Below, in pieces: positions 24,130 through 33,966 of a stretch of 64,000 nt of DNA. Position numbers and translations under genes: made by a program. The notes under the pieces are model-generated. The model did no database searches. It saw nothing but the letters and a program-made list of their open reading frames with translations, and was not told the origin of the DNA. The stretch covers positions 124,001 through 188,000 of the forward strand of contig NZ_VXJV01000007.1 of the NCBI RefSeq assembly GCF_008692785.1. The letters are read 5' to 3'. This DNA is from Salmonella enterica subsp. diarizonae. GTDB lineage: Bacteria > Pseudomonadota > Gammaproteobacteria > Enterobacterales > Enterobacteriaceae. Within the stretch, counting starts at the first letter, position 1. Each line of letters opens with the position of its first letter.

Positions 24130-24609
24130 ATGAAACGTATTGCTTTTGTCGGCGCGGTCGGTGCCGGAAAGACAACGCTTTTTAACGCGTTACGGGGAAA
24201 TTATTCCCTCGCCAGAAAAACGCAGGCCGTGGAATTTAATGATCATGGCGATATCGATACGCCGGGTGAATATTTTAGCCATCCTCGTTGGTATCACGCC
24301 CTAATTACAACATTGCAGGATGTGGACACGCTGATTTACGTCCACGCGGCAAACGATAAAGAAAGTCGCTTACCTGCCGGGTTATTGGATGTTGGAACCC
24401 GTAAACGACATATCGCCGTCATCAGCAAAACGGACATGCCGGATGCCGACGTCGCCGCTACGCGGCAGTTGCTTTGCGAGACTGGATTCCGGGAGCCGAT
24501 TTTCGAGCTCAACGGCCACGACCCGCAAAGCGTGCGGCAGTTGGTGGATTATCTGGCGGCTCTCAGTGAACAGGAGGAAGAGGCAGGTGAAAAAACTTAT
24601 CACAGCTAA
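24130..24609 (+). CDS. eutP: EutP, P-loop protein with reported acetate kinase activity
   Basis: The 159-residue protein has Walker A GAVGAGKT at residues 8-15, a Ras-like G3-type DTPGEY and a G4-like SKTD. EutP from Salmonella has been reported, with EutQ, to have acetate kinase activity during anaerobic growth on ethanolamine. I chose ATG 24130 (MKRIAFVGAVGAGK) over an in-frame start four codons earlier because it gives the family N-terminus. Its 3' end overlaps eutQ by 23 bases. Confidence 0.93.
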   Translation: MKRIAFVGAVGAGKTTLFNALRGNYSLARKTQAVEFNDHGDIDTPGEYFSHPRWYHALITTLQDVDTLIYVHAANDKESRLPAGLLDVGTRKRHIAVISKTDMPDADVAATRQLLCETGFREPIFELNGHDPQSVRQLVDYLAALSEQEEEAGEKTYHS

Positions 24610-25276
24610 CGATATTCGTGCGGCCCACGCCCGCGGCGAACAGGCGATGTCGGTAGTGCTGCGCGCCAGCATTATTACCCCGGAGGCTCGCGAAGTGGCG
24701 GAACTACTGGGCTTCACGATTACCGAATGCGACGAGCCCGTTCCGGCATCCACATCGGCGCAAGCGTGTAAAAGCGAAAGCCAGCGCATTCGGGAAGCCA
24801 TCATCGCGCAGCTCCCGGAAGGGCAGTTTACTGAAAGCCTGGTAGCGCAGTTGATGGAAAAAGTGCTGAAGGAAAAGCAATCGCTGGAACTGGGGACGAT
24901 GCAGCCGAGCTTTACCTCCGTCACGGGTAAAGGCGGCGTGAAAGTCATTGATGGCAGCAGCGTGAAATTTGGCCGCTTCGACGGCGCCGAACCGCACTGC
25001 GTCGGCTTAACCGATCTGGTTACAGAGCAGGACGGCAGCAGCATGGCCGCCGGGTTTATGCAGTGGGACAACGCCTTTTTCCCGTGGACGCTGAACTACG
25101 ACGAAATCGACATGGTGCTGGAGGGCGAACTGCACGTACGCCATGAAGGCGAAACCATGATTGCCAAAGCCGGAGATGTCATGTTCATCCCCAAAGGCTC
25201 CAGCATTGAATTTGGCACGCCAACGTCCGTGCGCTTTCTGTACGTCGCCTGGCCTGCAAACTGGCAATCCGTATGA
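24587..25276 (+). CDS. eutQ: EutQ, cupin-domain acetate kinase/assembly factor
   Basis: The 229-residue protein has a charged helical N-terminal half that begins MKKLITANDIRAAHARGEQ and a C-terminal cupin fold. Acetate kinase activity and a role in microcompartment assembly have been reported for the Salmonella protein. I chose the GTG at 24587 because it gives the family N-terminus and length, with AGGAGG about 9 bases upstream. The frame is open much further upstream only because it shadows eutP. The stop overlaps the eutT start (ATGA). Confidence 0.93.
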   Translation: MKKLITANDIRAAHARGEQAMSVVLRASIITPEAREVAELLGFTITECDEPVPASTSAQACKSESQRIREAIIAQLPEGQFTESLVAQLMEKVLKEKQSLELGTMQPSFTSVTGKGGVKVIDGSSVKFGRFDGAEPHCVGLTDLVTEQDGSSMAAGFMQWDNAFFPWTLNYDEIDMVLEGELHVRHEGETMIAKAGDVMFIPKGSSIEFGTPTSVRFLYVAWPANWQSV

Positions 25277-26076
25277 ACGATTTCATCACCGAAACGTGGC
25301 TCAGAGCGAATCATACGCTCAGCGAAGGATCGGAGATCCATCTGCCCGCTGATGCACGACTGACGCCCTCGGCCCGGGAACTGCTGGAAAGCCGCCGCCT
25401 GCGCATTAAGTTTCTGGATCAGCAAGGCCGGCTGTTTGTCAATGATGACGAACAGCAGCCGCAGCCGGTACATGGCTTAACCAGTAGCGATACGCACCCA
25501 CAGGCCTGCTGTGAACTGTGCCGCCAGCCGGTGGTGAAAAAGCCCGATACGCTGACCCATCTGACGACGGACAAAATGGTCGCCAAAAGCGACCCGCGCC
25601 TCGGCTTTCGCGCCGCGCTCGACAGCGCCATCGCGCTGACCGTGTGGCTACAAATCGAACTGGCGGAACCCTGGCAGCCGTGGCTTTTCGATATCCGCTC
25701 GCGACTGGGCAACATTATGCGCGCCGACGCTATAGATGAACCGCTGGCGGCGCAGTCTATCGTCGGGCTGAACGAGGATGAGCTGCATCGGCTTTCCCAC
25801 CAGCCGCTGCGCTATCTCGACCACGATCACCTGGTGCCGGAGGCCAGCCACGGTCGCGATGCGGCGCTGCTTAATCTCCTGCGAACCAAAGTCCGCGAAA
25901 CGGAAACCCTCGCCGCACAAGTGTTTATTACCCGTAGTTTTGAGGTCTTGCGCCCGGACATTTTACAGGCGCTGAACCGTCTCTCCAGCACGGTTTACGT
26001 GATGATGATTTTGAGCGTGGCGAAACATCCGCTGACGGTCGCCCAAATTCAACAACGGTTGGGAGAGAAGCCATGA
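25273..26076 (+). CDS. eutT: EutT, ATP:cob(I)alamin adenosyltransferase
   Basis: The 267-residue enzyme makes adenosylcobalamin, the cofactor of EutBC. The diagnostic metal-binding motif HX11CCX2C is present exactly, with His67, Cys79, Cys80 and Cys83. The C-terminal helical domain ([19 protein letters not shown]) corresponds to the cobalamin adenosyltransferase fold. The gene overlaps eutQ and eutD by 4 bases each, so translation is coupled. Confidence 0.96.
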   Translation: MNDFITETWLRANHTLSEGSEIHLPADARLTPSARELLESRRLRIKFLDQQGRLFVNDDEQQPQPVHGLTSSDTHPQACCELCRQPVVKKPDTLTHLTTDKMVAKSDPRLGFRAALDSAIALTVWLQIELAEPWQPWLFDIRSRLGNIMRADAIDEPLAAQSIVGLNEDELHRLSHQPLRYLDHDHLVPEASHGRDAALLNLLRTKVRETETLAAQVFITRSFEVLRPDILQALNRLSSTVYVMMILSVAKHPLTVAQIQQRLGEKP

Positions 26077-27089
26077 TCATTGAACGCGCCCGCGAACTGG
26101 CGGTACGCGCCCCCGCCAGAGTCGTCTTTCCCGATGCGCTGGACGAACGCGTGCTGAAAGCGGCGCATTATCTGCAACAGTACGGTCTGGCTCACCCCGT
26201 TCTGGTCGCCAGCCCGTTTGCGCTGCGTCAGTTTGCCCTGAGTCATCGTATGGCGATGGATGGCATTCAGGTCATCGACCCACACAGCAACCTGAGTATG
26301 CGCCAGCGTTTTGCGCAACGCTGGCTTGCCCGTGCCGGAGAAAAAACGCCGCCGGACGCAGTGGAAAAGCTTAGCGACCCGCTAATGTTCGCTGCCGCCA
26401 TGGTGAGCGCCGGTGAGGCTGATGTGTGTATCGCAGGCAACCTGTCGTCAACGGCGAATGTGCTGCGCGCAGGACTGCGGGTGATTGGCCTGCAACCCGG
26501 GTGCAAAACATTGTCGTCTATTTTCCTGATGCTGCCGCAGTATGCCGGTCCGGCATTAGGGTTCGCCGATTGCAGCGTAGTGCCGCAGCCGACGGCGGCG
26601 CAGCTGGCGGATATCGCTATCGCCAGTGCCGACACCTGGCGAGCCATTACCGGCGAAGAACCGCGCGTGGCGATGCTGTCATTTTCAAGCAACGGCAGCG
26701 CCCGTCACCCCAATGTTGCCAACGTGCAACAGGCGACAGAGATCGTTCGCGAACGCGCGCCGCAACTGCTTGTGGACGGTGAATTGCAGTTTGACGCCGC
26801 TTTCGTACCGGAGGTCGCCGCGCAAAAAGCGCCTGAAAGCCCGCTGCAAGGCCGCGCCAACGTGATGATTTTCCCGTCGCTGGAGGCGGGCAATATTGGC
26901 TACAAAATCGCTCAGCGTCTGGGAGGCTATCGCGCTGTTGGGCCGCTAATTCAGGGGCTTGCCGCGCCGCTTCACGACCTCTCCCGAGGCTGTAGCGTGC
27001 AGGAAATTATCGAACTGGCGTTGGTGGCAGCCGTGCCGCGCCAGGCTGACGTGAGCCGCGAACGCAGCTTACACACACTGGTTGAATGA
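26073..27089 (+). CDS. eutD: EutD, phosphotransacetylase
   Basis: The 338-residue enzyme interconverts acetyl-CoA and acetyl phosphate, recycling CoA inside the microcompartment. The PTA_PTB fold motifs include [26 protein letters not shown] and the C-terminal [18 protein letters not shown]. The first about 20 residues ([16 protein letters not shown]) form the amphipathic helix reported to direct EutD into the compartment. Length equals the short PTA class. It is followed 40 bases later by eutM. Confidence 0.96.
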   Translation: MIIERARELAVRAPARVVFPDALDERVLKAAHYLQQYGLAHPVLVASPFALRQFALSHRMAMDGIQVIDPHSNLSMRQRFAQRWLARAGEKTPPDAVEKLSDPLMFAAAMVSAGEADVCIAGNLSSTANVLRAGLRVIGLQPGCKTLSSIFLMLPQYAGPALGFADCSVVPQPTAAQLADIAIASADTWRAITGEEPRVAMLSFSSNGSARHPNVANVQQATEIVRERAPQLLVDGELQFDAAFVPEVAAQKAPESPLQGRANVMIFPSLEAGNIGYKIAQRLGGYRAVGPLIQGLAAPLHDLSRGCSVQEIIELALVAAVPRQADVSRERSLHTLVE

Positions 27090-27129
27090 ACGGTCCCGTT
27101 CTGGACCCCCTTAATGAGAGGAAAACACG

Positions 27130-27420
27130 ATGGAAGCATTAGGAATGATTGAAACCCGGGGCCTGGTTGCGCTGATTGAGGCCTCAGATGCGATGGTAAA
27201 AGCCGCACGCGTGAAGCTGGTCGGCGTGAAGCAGATTGGCGGTGGCCTGGTTACGGCGATGGTGCGTGGCGATGTGGCGGCGTGTAAAGCCGCAACCGAT
27301 GCTGGCGCCGCTGCGGCGCAGCGCATTGGCGAGCTGGTCTCCGTACACGTTATTCCACGCCCGCACGGCGATTTGGAAGAAGTGTTCCCGATCAGCTTCA
27401 AAGGCGACAGCAACATTTGA
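27130..27420 (+). CDS. eutM: EutM, major hexameric shell protein
   Basis: The 96-residue canonical BMC-domain protein begins [20 protein letters not shown]. It has the typical hexamer-edge Lys in [12 protein letters not shown] and the pore-region Gly/Ser pattern. It is the main flat-facet component of the ethanolamine microcompartment. A good ribosome site (GAGAGGAAAA) precedes the ATG. A REP-type repeat starts 3 bases after its stop, inside the operon. Confidence 0.97.
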   Translation: MEALGMIETRGLVALIEASDAMVKAARVKLVGVKQIGGGLVTAMVRGDVAACKAATDAGAAAAQRIGELVSVHVIPRPHGDLEEVFPISFKGDSNI

Positions 27421-27423
27421 TGG

Positions 27424-27509
27424 TAGGCCGGATAAGACGCGTAGCGTCGCCATCCGGCATTAATGCGCGCCATTCCTGATGGTGCGCAGATTCAAGGCCT
27501 ACGACCCAA
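27424..27509. repeat. REP/BIME element between eutM and eutN
   Basis: The REP core runs from GCCGG at 27427 to CCGGC at 27458. A second hairpin GCGCGCCAT...ATGGTGCGC (27465-27487) and a terminal GGCCTACGA follow. It lies within the operon, so it will be in the polycistronic mRNA. Confidence 0.85.
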
Positions 27510-27531
27510 CGGGCCATCCATGGAGGCGGAT

Positions 27532-27819
27532 ATGAAACTGGCAGTCGTCACAGGACAAATCGTATGTACCGTCCGCCATCAGGGACTGGCGCATGACAAA
27601 TTGTTGATGGTGGAAATGATCGATGCCCAGGGCAACCCCGACGGGCAGTGTGCCGTCGCTATCGACAGTATCGGGGCGGGAACCGGAGAGTGGGTACTGC
27701 TGGTCAGCGGCAGTTCCGCACGCCAGGCGCATTGCAGCGAATTATCACCGGTCGATCTGTGCGTCATTGGCATCGTCGATGAAGTGGTGGCTGGCGGGAA
27801 AGTGGTTTTCCATAAATAG
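27532..27819 (+). CDS. eutN: EutN, pentameric vertex shell protein
   Basis: This EutN/CcmL-family protein of 95 residues starts MKLAVVTGQIVCTVRHQGL and caps vertices of the shell. The start at 27532 is chosen because GGAGG lies 5 bases upstream. An in-frame ATG at 27520 (adding Met-Glu-Ala-Asp) overlaps that ribosome site but has been used in some annotations, and would give 99 residues. Conserved GAGTGEWVLLVSGSSAR is present. It is followed 11 bases later by eutE. Confidence 0.94.
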   Translation: MKLAVVTGQIVCTVRHQGLAHDKLLMVEMIDAQGNPDGQCAVAIDSIGAGTGEWVLLVSGSSARQAHCSELSPVDLCVIGIVDEVVAGGKVVFHK

Positions 27820-27830
27820 GACTGAACATC

Positions 27831-29234
27831 ATGAATCAACAGGATATTGAACAGGTGGTGAAAGCGGTGCTGCTGAAAATGCAGGATAGCAGCAAGCCCA
27901 CCGGCACCGTTCATGAGATGGGCGTTTTTGCCTCCCTGGATGACGCAGTGGCGGCAGCAAAACTGGCCCAGCAGGGGCTGAAGAGCGTGGCGATGCGTCA
28001 GCTTGCCATTCATGCCATTCGCGAGGCGGGCGAAAAACACGCCCGAGAATTAGCGGAACTTGCCGTCAGCGAAACCGGCATGGGACGCGTTGACGATAAA
28101 TTTGCCAAAAACGTGGCGCAGGCGCGCGGCACGCCGGGCGTCGAGTGCCTCTCGCCGCAGGTGCTGACCGGCGATAACGGCCTGACGCTGATTGAAAATG
28201 CGCCGTGGGGCGTGGTGGCCTCGGTCACGCCGTCCACCAACCCGGCGGCAACGGTCATTAATAACGCTATTAGCCTGATTGCCGCAGGCAGCAGCGTGGT
28301 GTTTGCCCCGCATCCGGCAGCGAAAAAGGTCTCTCAGCGGGCAATCACCCTGCTTAATCAGGCGGTAGTCGCCGCCGGCGGCCCGGAAAATCTGCTGGTC
28401 ACCGTGGCGAACCCGGATATCGAAACCGCCCAGCGGTTGTTCAAGTACCCCGGTATTGGTCTGCTGGTGGTGACTGGCGGCGAAGCGGTGGTGGACGCGG
28501 CGCGCAAACATACTAATAAACGCCTGATTGCCGCCGGTGCCGGTAATCCCCCGGTGGTGGTGGATGAGACCGCCGACCTGCCGCGTGCCGCGCAGTCCAT
28601 CGTCAAAGGCGCGTCGTTTGACAACAACATCATCTGCGCCGACGAAAAAGTGCTGATTGTGGTCGATAGCGTCGCCGACGAGCTAATGCGCCTGATGGAA
28701 GGTCAGCACGCGGTGAAACTGACCGCAGCCCAGGCCGAACAGCTCCAGCCGGTGCTGCTGAAGAATATCGATGAACGCGGTAAAGGTACCGTCAGCCGTG
28801 ACTGGGTCGGTCGTGACGCGGGCAAGATCGCGGCCGCCATCGGCCTGAACGTGCCGCAGCAAACGCGGCTGTTGTTTGTGGAAACGCCAGCTAACCATCC
28901 GTTTGCCGTCACCGAAATGATGATGCCGGTACTGCCGGTGGTGCGGGTCGCCAACGTCGAAGACGCCATCGCTCTGGCGGTTCAATTGGAAGGCGGCTGC
29001 CACCATACGGCGGCGATGCACTCGCGCAACATTGACAACATGAACCTGATGGCGAACGCCATCGACACCAGTATTTTCGTCAAAAACGGGCCGTGCATTG
29101 CCGGGCTTGGGCTGGGTGGCGAAGGCTGGACCACTATGACCATCACCACGCCAACCGGTGAAGGCGTGACCAGCGCGCGTACCTTTGTTCGCCTGCGTCG
29201 CTGCGTACTAGTGGATGCGTTTCGCATTGTATAA
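27831..29234 (+). CDS. eutE: EutE, CoA-acylating acetaldehyde dehydrogenase
   Basis: The 467-residue enzyme converts acetaldehyde, CoA and NAD+ to acetyl-CoA. The catalytic Cys is residue 269 in SFDNNIICADEK. The N-terminal helix MNQQDIEQVVKAVLLKM is an encapsulation-type peptide, joined by a linker to the dehydrogenase domain (from about residue 30). The peptide closely resembles the N-terminus of EutC in the same operon. Length is normal and no defect is seen. Confidence 0.97.
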   Translation: MNQQDIEQVVKAVLLKMQDSSKPTGTVHEMGVFASLDDAVAAAKLAQQGLKSVAMRQLAIHAIREAGEKHARELAELAVSETGMGRVDDKFAKNVAQARGTPGVECLSPQVLTGDNGLTLIENAPWGVVASVTPSTNPAATVINNAISLIAAGSSVVFAPHPAAKKVSQRAITLLNQAVVAAGGPENLLVTVANPDIETAQRLFKYPGIGLLVVTGGEAVVDAARKHTNKRLIAAGAGNPPVVVDETADLPRAAQSIVKGASFDNNIICADEKVLIVVDSVADELMRLMEGQHAVKLTAAQAEQLQPVLLKNIDERGKGTVSRDWVGRDAGKIAAAIGLNVPQQTRLLFVETPANHPFAVTEMMMPVLPVVRVANVEDAIALAVQLEGGCHHTAAMHSRNIDNMNLMANAIDTSIFVKNGPCIAGLGLGGEGWTTMTITTPTGEGVTSARTFVRLRRCVLVDAFRIV

Positions 29235-29244
29235 GGGATGACTC

Positions 29245-30084
29245 ATGGCGCACGACGAACAACTCTGGCTCACCGCAAGACTGCAAAAAGCGGCGGCCCT
29301 GTGTCATCAGACGCCCGCTGCCAGCGACACACCGCTGTGGCTGGGTGTGGATTTGGGTACCTGTGACGTGGTGTCGATAGTAGTTGACTCTGACGCGCAG
29401 CCGGTGGCGGTGTGTCTTGACTGGGCGGACGTCGTGCGTGACGGCATCGTCTGGGATTTCTTCGGCGCGGTGACCATTGTGCGCCGCCATCTCGACACGC
29501 TCGAACAGCAGCTCGGCTGTCGCTTTACTCATGCGGCGACCTCGTTCCCGCCGGGCACTGACCCGCGTATTTCGATCAACGTGCTGGAGTCTGCCGGGTT
29601 AGAGGTCAGCCACGTACTGGATGAACCGACGGCGGTGGCGGATCTGCTGCAACTGGATAATGCGGGGGTGGTGGATATTGGCGGCGGTACTACCGGCATT
29701 GCCATCGTCAAACAGGGCAAGGTGACCTGGTCCGCCGATGAAGCCACTGGCGGACATCATATCTCCCTGACGCTGGCGGGCAACCGCCGTATTCCACTGG
29801 AAGAGGCGGAACAGTACAAGCGCAGTAACGCGCAGGAGATTTGGCCGGTCGTGAAGCCGGTGTACGAAAAGATGGCGGAGATCGTCGCTCGGCATATTGC
29901 CGGGCAGGGAGTGACAGATTTATGGCTGGCGGGCGGTTCCTGTATGCAGCCGGGCGTGGAGGCGTTATTTCGCCAGCGTTTCCCGGAGTTACAGGTGCAT
30001 TTACCGCAGCACAGCCTGTTTATGACCCCGCTGGCGATAGCCAGCAGCGGGAGAGCGAAAGCGGAGGGACTCTATGCAAGCTGA
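29245..30084 (+). CDS. eutJ: EutJ, actin/DnaK-fold chaperone-like protein
   Basis: The 279-residue protein has an ASKHA ATPase fold: LGVDLGTCDVVSIVVD (phosphate 1), VVDIGGGTTGIAIV (phosphate 2) and LAGGSCMQPG (adenosine). It resembles the nucleotide-binding half of DnaK without a substrate domain. A chaperone role in microcompartment assembly is proposed and not proven. The 3' end overlaps eutG by 11 bases. Confidence 0.94.
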   Translation: MAHDEQLWLTARLQKAAALCHQTPAASDTPLWLGVDLGTCDVVSIVVDSDAQPVAVCLDWADVVRDGIVWDFFGAVTIVRRHLDTLEQQLGCRFTHAATSFPPGTDPRISINVLESAGLEVSHVLDEPTAVADLLQLDNAGVVDIGGGTTGIAIVKQGKVTWSADEATGGHHISLTLAGNRRIPLEEAEQYKRSNAQEIWPVVKPVYEKMAEIVARHIAGQGVTDLWLAGGSCMQPGVEALFRQRFPELQVHLPQHSLFMTPLAIASSGRAKAEGLYAS

Positions 30085-31261
30085 ACTGCAGACGGCGCTC
30101 TTTCAGGCATTCGACACCCTGAACCTGCAACGCGTGAAAACGTTCAGCGTACCGCCGGTCACGCTGTGCGGACTTGGGGCGCTCAGCGCCTGTGGACAGG
30201 AGGCGCAATCGCGGGGCTTAGGCCATCTGTTTGTGATGGTCGACAGTTTTCTGCATCAGGCGGGAATGACCGCGCCGCTGGCACGCAGCCTGGCGATGAA
30301 GGGCGTCGCGATGACGGTCTGGCCGTGCCCGCCGGGTGAACCGTGCATTACCGATGTCTGCGCGGCGGTGGCGCAACTGCGTGAGGCGGCGTGCGACGGC
30401 GTGGTGGCCTTTGGTGGCGGTTCGGTGCTGGACGCGGCGAAAGCGGTCGCCCTGCTGGTGACTAACCCTGACCAGACGCTGAGCGCCATGACCGAGCGCA
30501 GTACATTACGCCCGCGTCTGCCGCTGATTGCGGTGCCGACCACCGCCGGAACCGGTTCAGAAACCACCAACGTGACGGTGATTATCGATGCGGTCAGCGG
30601 GCGCAAGCAGGTGCTGGCACACGCGTCGCTAATGCCGGATGTGGCGATTCTTGATGCTGCCGTGACTGAAGGCGTTCCGCCAAACGTGACGGCGATGACC
30701 GGTATTGATGCGTTGACTCATGCGATTGAGGCCTACAGCGCGCTCAACGCTACGCCGTTTACCGACAGCCTGGCGATTGGCGCGATAGCGATGATTGGTA
30801 AATCGCTACCGAAAGCCGTGGGTTACGGCCACGATCTGGCGGCGCGTGAAAATATGTTGCTGGCCTCCTGTATGGCGGGAATGGCCTTTTCCAGCGCCGG
30901 TCTGGGGTTGTGTCATGCGATGGCGCACCAGCCAGGGGCGGCACTGCATATTCCGCACGGCCAGGCTAACGCCATGCTGCTGCCAACGGTCATGGGCTTT
31001 AACCGGATGGTATGCCGCGAACGCTTCAGTCAAATCGGTCGGGCGTTAACCCATAAGAAATCGGACGATCGCGATGCGATTGCGGCGGTGAGCGAGCTGA
31101 TTACCGAAGTGGGGCAGAGCAAACGGCTGGCTGACGCTGGCGCTAAACCCGAACACTACAGCGCCTGGGCGCAAGCCGCGCTGGAGGATATTTGTCTGCG
31201 CAGCAACCCGCGAACCGCTACCCAGGCCGACATTATCGAGCTGTATACGGCGGCGCAATAA
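30074..31261 (+). CDS. eutG: EutG, iron-dependent alcohol dehydrogenase
   Basis: The 395-residue group III alcohol dehydrogenase reduces acetaldehyde to ethanol and regenerates NAD+ inside the compartment. The NAD-binding GGGSVLDAAKAVALLV and the metal-binding HAMAHQPGAALHIPHG are present. The first about 20 residues (MQAELQTALFQAFDTL) look like a targeting helix. The start ATG overlaps eutJ. A REP element begins 3 bases after the stop. Confidence 0.96.
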   Translation: MQAELQTALFQAFDTLNLQRVKTFSVPPVTLCGLGALSACGQEAQSRGLGHLFVMVDSFLHQAGMTAPLARSLAMKGVAMTVWPCPPGEPCITDVCAAVAQLREAACDGVVAFGGGSVLDAAKAVALLVTNPDQTLSAMTERSTLRPRLPLIAVPTTAGTGSETTNVTVIIDAVSGRKQVLAHASLMPDVAILDAAVTEGVPPNVTAMTGIDALTHAIEAYSALNATPFTDSLAIGAIAMIGKSLPKAVGYGHDLAARENMLLASCMAGMAFSSAGLGLCHAMAHQPGAALHIPHGQANAMLLPTVMGFNRMVCRERFSQIGRALTHKKSDDRDAIAAVSELITEVGQSKRLADAGAKPEHYSAWAQAALEDICLRSNPRTATQADIIELYTAAQ

Positions 31262-31263
31262 AC

Positions 31264-31300
31264 GCCGGATGGTGACGCTGGCGCGTCTTATCCGGCCTAC
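31264..31300. repeat. REP element between eutG and eutH
   Basis: GCCGGATGG...CTTATCCGGCCTAC, a complete REP palindrome inside the operon, 28 bases upstream of the eutH start. Confidence 0.88.
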
Positions 31301-31328
31301 AAATCATAAATGGCAGGGAGTAAGGGCT

Positions 31329-32555
31329 ATGGGAATTAACGAAATCATCATGTACATCATGATGTTCTTTATGCTGATTGCCGCCGTGGACAGAGTCCTG
31401 TCGCAGTTCGGCGGGTCGGCGCGCTTCCTCGGTAAATTCGGCAAGAGTATCGAAGGGTCTGGCGGCCAGTTTGAAGAGGGCTTTATGGCGATGGGCGCGC
31501 TGGGACTGGCGATGGTCGGTATGACCGCGCTGGCGCCGGTGCTGGCGCATGTACTGGGGCCGGTTATTATCCCGGTATACGAAATGCTGGGCGCAAACCC
31601 ATCCATGTTCGCCGGTACGCTGCTGGCCTGTGATATGGGCGGCTTCTTCCTCGCCAAAGAGCTGGCCGGTGGTGATGTCGCGGCGTGGCTATACTCAGGG
31701 TTAATACTTGGGTCGATGATGGGGCCGACCATTGTGTTCTCCATTCCGGTGGCGCTCGGCATTATCGAACCGTCTGACCGCCGCTACCTGGCGCTTGGCG
31801 TACTGGCGGGTATCGTCACCATTCCCATTGGCTGCATTGCGGGGGGGTTGATCGCCATGTACTCAGGCGTGCAGATCAATGGTCAGCCAGTGGAGTTTAC
31901 CTTCGCGCTGATCCTGATGAACATGATCCCGGTATTGATCGTCGCGGTGCTGGTAGCGCTGGGGCTGAAGTTCATCCCGGAAAAAATGATCAACGGTTTC
32001 CAGATTTTCGCCAAATTTCTGGTGGCGCTGATCACCATCGGTCTGGCGGCTGCGGTGGTTAAATTCCTGTTGGGTTGGGAGTTGATTCCGGGACTCGACC
32101 CGATTTTTATGGCACCAGGCGACAAACCCGGCGAAGTGATGCGCGCCATTGAAGTGATCGGCTCTATCTCCTGCGTGCTGCTCGGCGCGTATCCGATGGT
32201 GCTGTTACTGACCCGCTGGTTTGAAAAACCGTTGATGAATGTCGGTAAACTGCTGAACGTAAATAATATTGCGGCGGCAGGCATGGTGGCGACCCTGGCG
32301 AACAATATCCCTATGTTCGGCATGATGAAGCAGATGGATACCCGCGGCAAAGTGATTAACTGCGCATTTGCCGTCTCTGCGGCGTTCGCGCTGGGCGACC
32401 ATTTAGGCTTCGCCGCCGCGAATATGAACGCCATGATCTTCCCGATGATTGTCGGCAAGCTGATCGGCGGTGTGACGGCAATTGGCGTGGCGATGATGCT
32501 GGTGCCGAAAGATGACGCCGCACAGGTGAAAACCGAAGCGGAGGCGCAATCGTGA
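31329..32555 (+). CDS. eutH: EutH, ethanolamine permease
   Basis: The 408-residue integral membrane protein has about ten hydrophobic segments, starting MGINEIIMYIMMFFMLIAAVD. It imports ethanolamine at low concentration or low pH, as shown for Salmonella EutH. The start ATG 31329 is chosen over an open frame beginning in the REP at 31269. A GGGAGTAAGGG purine stretch precedes it. The stop overlaps the GTG start of eutA by 4 bases. Confidence 0.96.
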   Translation: MGINEIIMYIMMFFMLIAAVDRVLSQFGGSARFLGKFGKSIEGSGGQFEEGFMAMGALGLAMVGMTALAPVLAHVLGPVIIPVYEMLGANPSMFAGTLLACDMGGFFLAKELAGGDVAAWLYSGLILGSMMGPTIVFSIPVALGIIEPSDRRYLALGVLAGIVTIPIGCIAGGLIAMYSGVQINGQPVEFTFALILMNMIPVLIVAVLVALGLKFIPEKMINGFQIFAKFLVALITIGLAAAVVKFLLGWELIPGLDPIFMAPGDKPGEVMRAIEVIGSISCVLLGAYPMVLLLTRWFEKPLMNVGKLLNVNNIAAAGMVATLANNIPMFGMMKQMDTRGKVINCAFAVSAAFALGDHLGFAAANMNAMIFPMIVGKLIGGVTAIGVAMMLVPKDDAAQVKTEAEAQS

Positions 32556-33955
32556 ATACTCGCCAGCTACTGAGCGTCGGTATCGATATCGGCACCACCA
32601 CCACGCAGGTGATCTTCTCGCGCCTGGAGTTGGTTAACCGTGCGGCGGTGTCGCAGGTGCCGCGCTACGAATTCATCAAACGCGACATTAGCTGGCAAAG
32701 CCCGGTCTTCTTTACGCCCGTGGATAAGCAGGGCGGTCTGAAAGAGGCAGAACTTAAAACGCTGATTCTGGCCCAGTATCAGGCCGCAGGCATCGCGCCT
32801 GAATCGGTGGACTCCGGGGCGATCATTATCACCGGCGAAAGCGCCAAAACCCGCAACGCCCGTCCGGCGGTCATGGCGCTCTCGCAATCGTTGGGCGACT
32901 TTGTGGTCGCCAGCGCCGGGCCGCATCTGGAATCGGTCATTGCCGGTCACGGCGCCGGGGCGCAAAGCTTGTCTGAGCAGCGGATGTGTCGGGTGCTGAA
33001 TATTGATATCGGCGGCGGCACGTCTAACTACGCGCTGTTTGACGCGGGAAAAGTCAGCGGCACCGCCTGCCTTAACGTCGGTGGTCGCCTGCTGGAAACC
33101 GACGCTCAGGGGCGCGTGGTTTATGCCCATCAGCCGGGGCAGATGATTATCGATGAGGTGTTCGGTTCGGGTACTGATGCTCGCGCCTTAGCTGCCGCAC
33201 AGTTAGGGCAGGTGGCGCGGCGGATGGCGGATCTCATCGTCGAGGTTATCGCCGGTACGCTCTCGCCGCTGGCGCAATCGCTGATGCAAACCGGGCTGCT
33301 GCCCGCCGATATTACGCCGGAGGTGATCACCCTTTCCGGCGGGGTGGGCGAGTGCTATCGCCATCAGCCTGCCGACCCGTTCTGCTTTTCTGATATCGGA
33401 CCGCTGCTGGCGACCTCGCTGCATGAACACCCGCGTCTGCGCGAGATGAACGTGCGGTTTCCGGTGCAAACCGTGCGCGCTACGGTGATTGGCGCAGGGG
33501 CGCATACGCTCTCGCTTTCCGGCAGTACTATCTGGCTGGAAGACGTTCAACTGCCGCTGCGCAACCTGCCGGTGGCGATCCCGCAGGATGACGCCGATCT
33601 GGTGAACGCCTGGCGGCAGGTGCTTCTCCAGCTCGATCTCGACCCGCAAACCGACGCTTACGTGCTGGCGCTTCCCGCCACGCTCCCGGTGCGTTACGCC
33701 ACATTACTCACGGTCATCGACGCGCTGACGGCTTTTGTCGCACGTTATCCCAATCCACATCCCCTGCTGGTGGTGGCCGAGCAGGATTTTGGTAAAGCGC
33801 TGGGCATGTTATTGCGCCCACAGTTACCGCAACTTCCGCTGGCGGTCATCGATGAGGTGGTCGTGCGGGCGGGAGACTATATCGACATTGGTACGCCTCT
33901 TTTTGGCGGATCGGTTGTGCCGGTGACGGTGAAATCACTCGCATTTCCTTCCTGA
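32552..33955 (+). CDS. eutA: EutA, ethanolamine ammonia-lyase reactivase
   Basis: The 467-residue ASKHA-family ATPase exchanges damaged cobalamin out of EutBC. Motifs are VGIDIGTTTTQVIFSRL near the N-terminus, LNIDIGGGTSNYALFD in the middle and TLSGGVGECY. The start is GTG at 32552, with GGAGGCG just upstream. There is no insertion between eutA and eutB, the place where E. coli K-12 carries a prophage. Confidence 0.96.
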   Translation: MNTRQLLSVGIDIGTTTTQVIFSRLELVNRAAVSQVPRYEFIKRDISWQSPVFFTPVDKQGGLKEAELKTLILAQYQAAGIAPESVDSGAIIITGESAKTRNARPAVMALSQSLGDFVVASAGPHLESVIAGHGAGAQSLSEQRMCRVLNIDIGGGTSNYALFDAGKVSGTACLNVGGRLLETDAQGRVVYAHQPGQMIIDEVFGSGTDARALAAAQLGQVARRMADLIVEVIAGTLSPLAQSLMQTGLLPADITPEVITLSGGVGECYRHQPADPFCFSDIGPLLATSLHEHPRLREMNVRFPVQTVRATVIGAGAHTLSLSGSTIWLEDVQLPLRNLPVAIPQDDADLVNAWRQVLLQLDLDPQTDAYVLALPATLPVRYATLLTVIDALTAFVARYPNPHPLLVVAEQDFGKALGMLLRPQLPQLPLAVIDEVVVRAGDYIDIGTPLFGGSVVPVTVKSLAFPS

Positions 33956-33966
33956 GGGAACGACTT

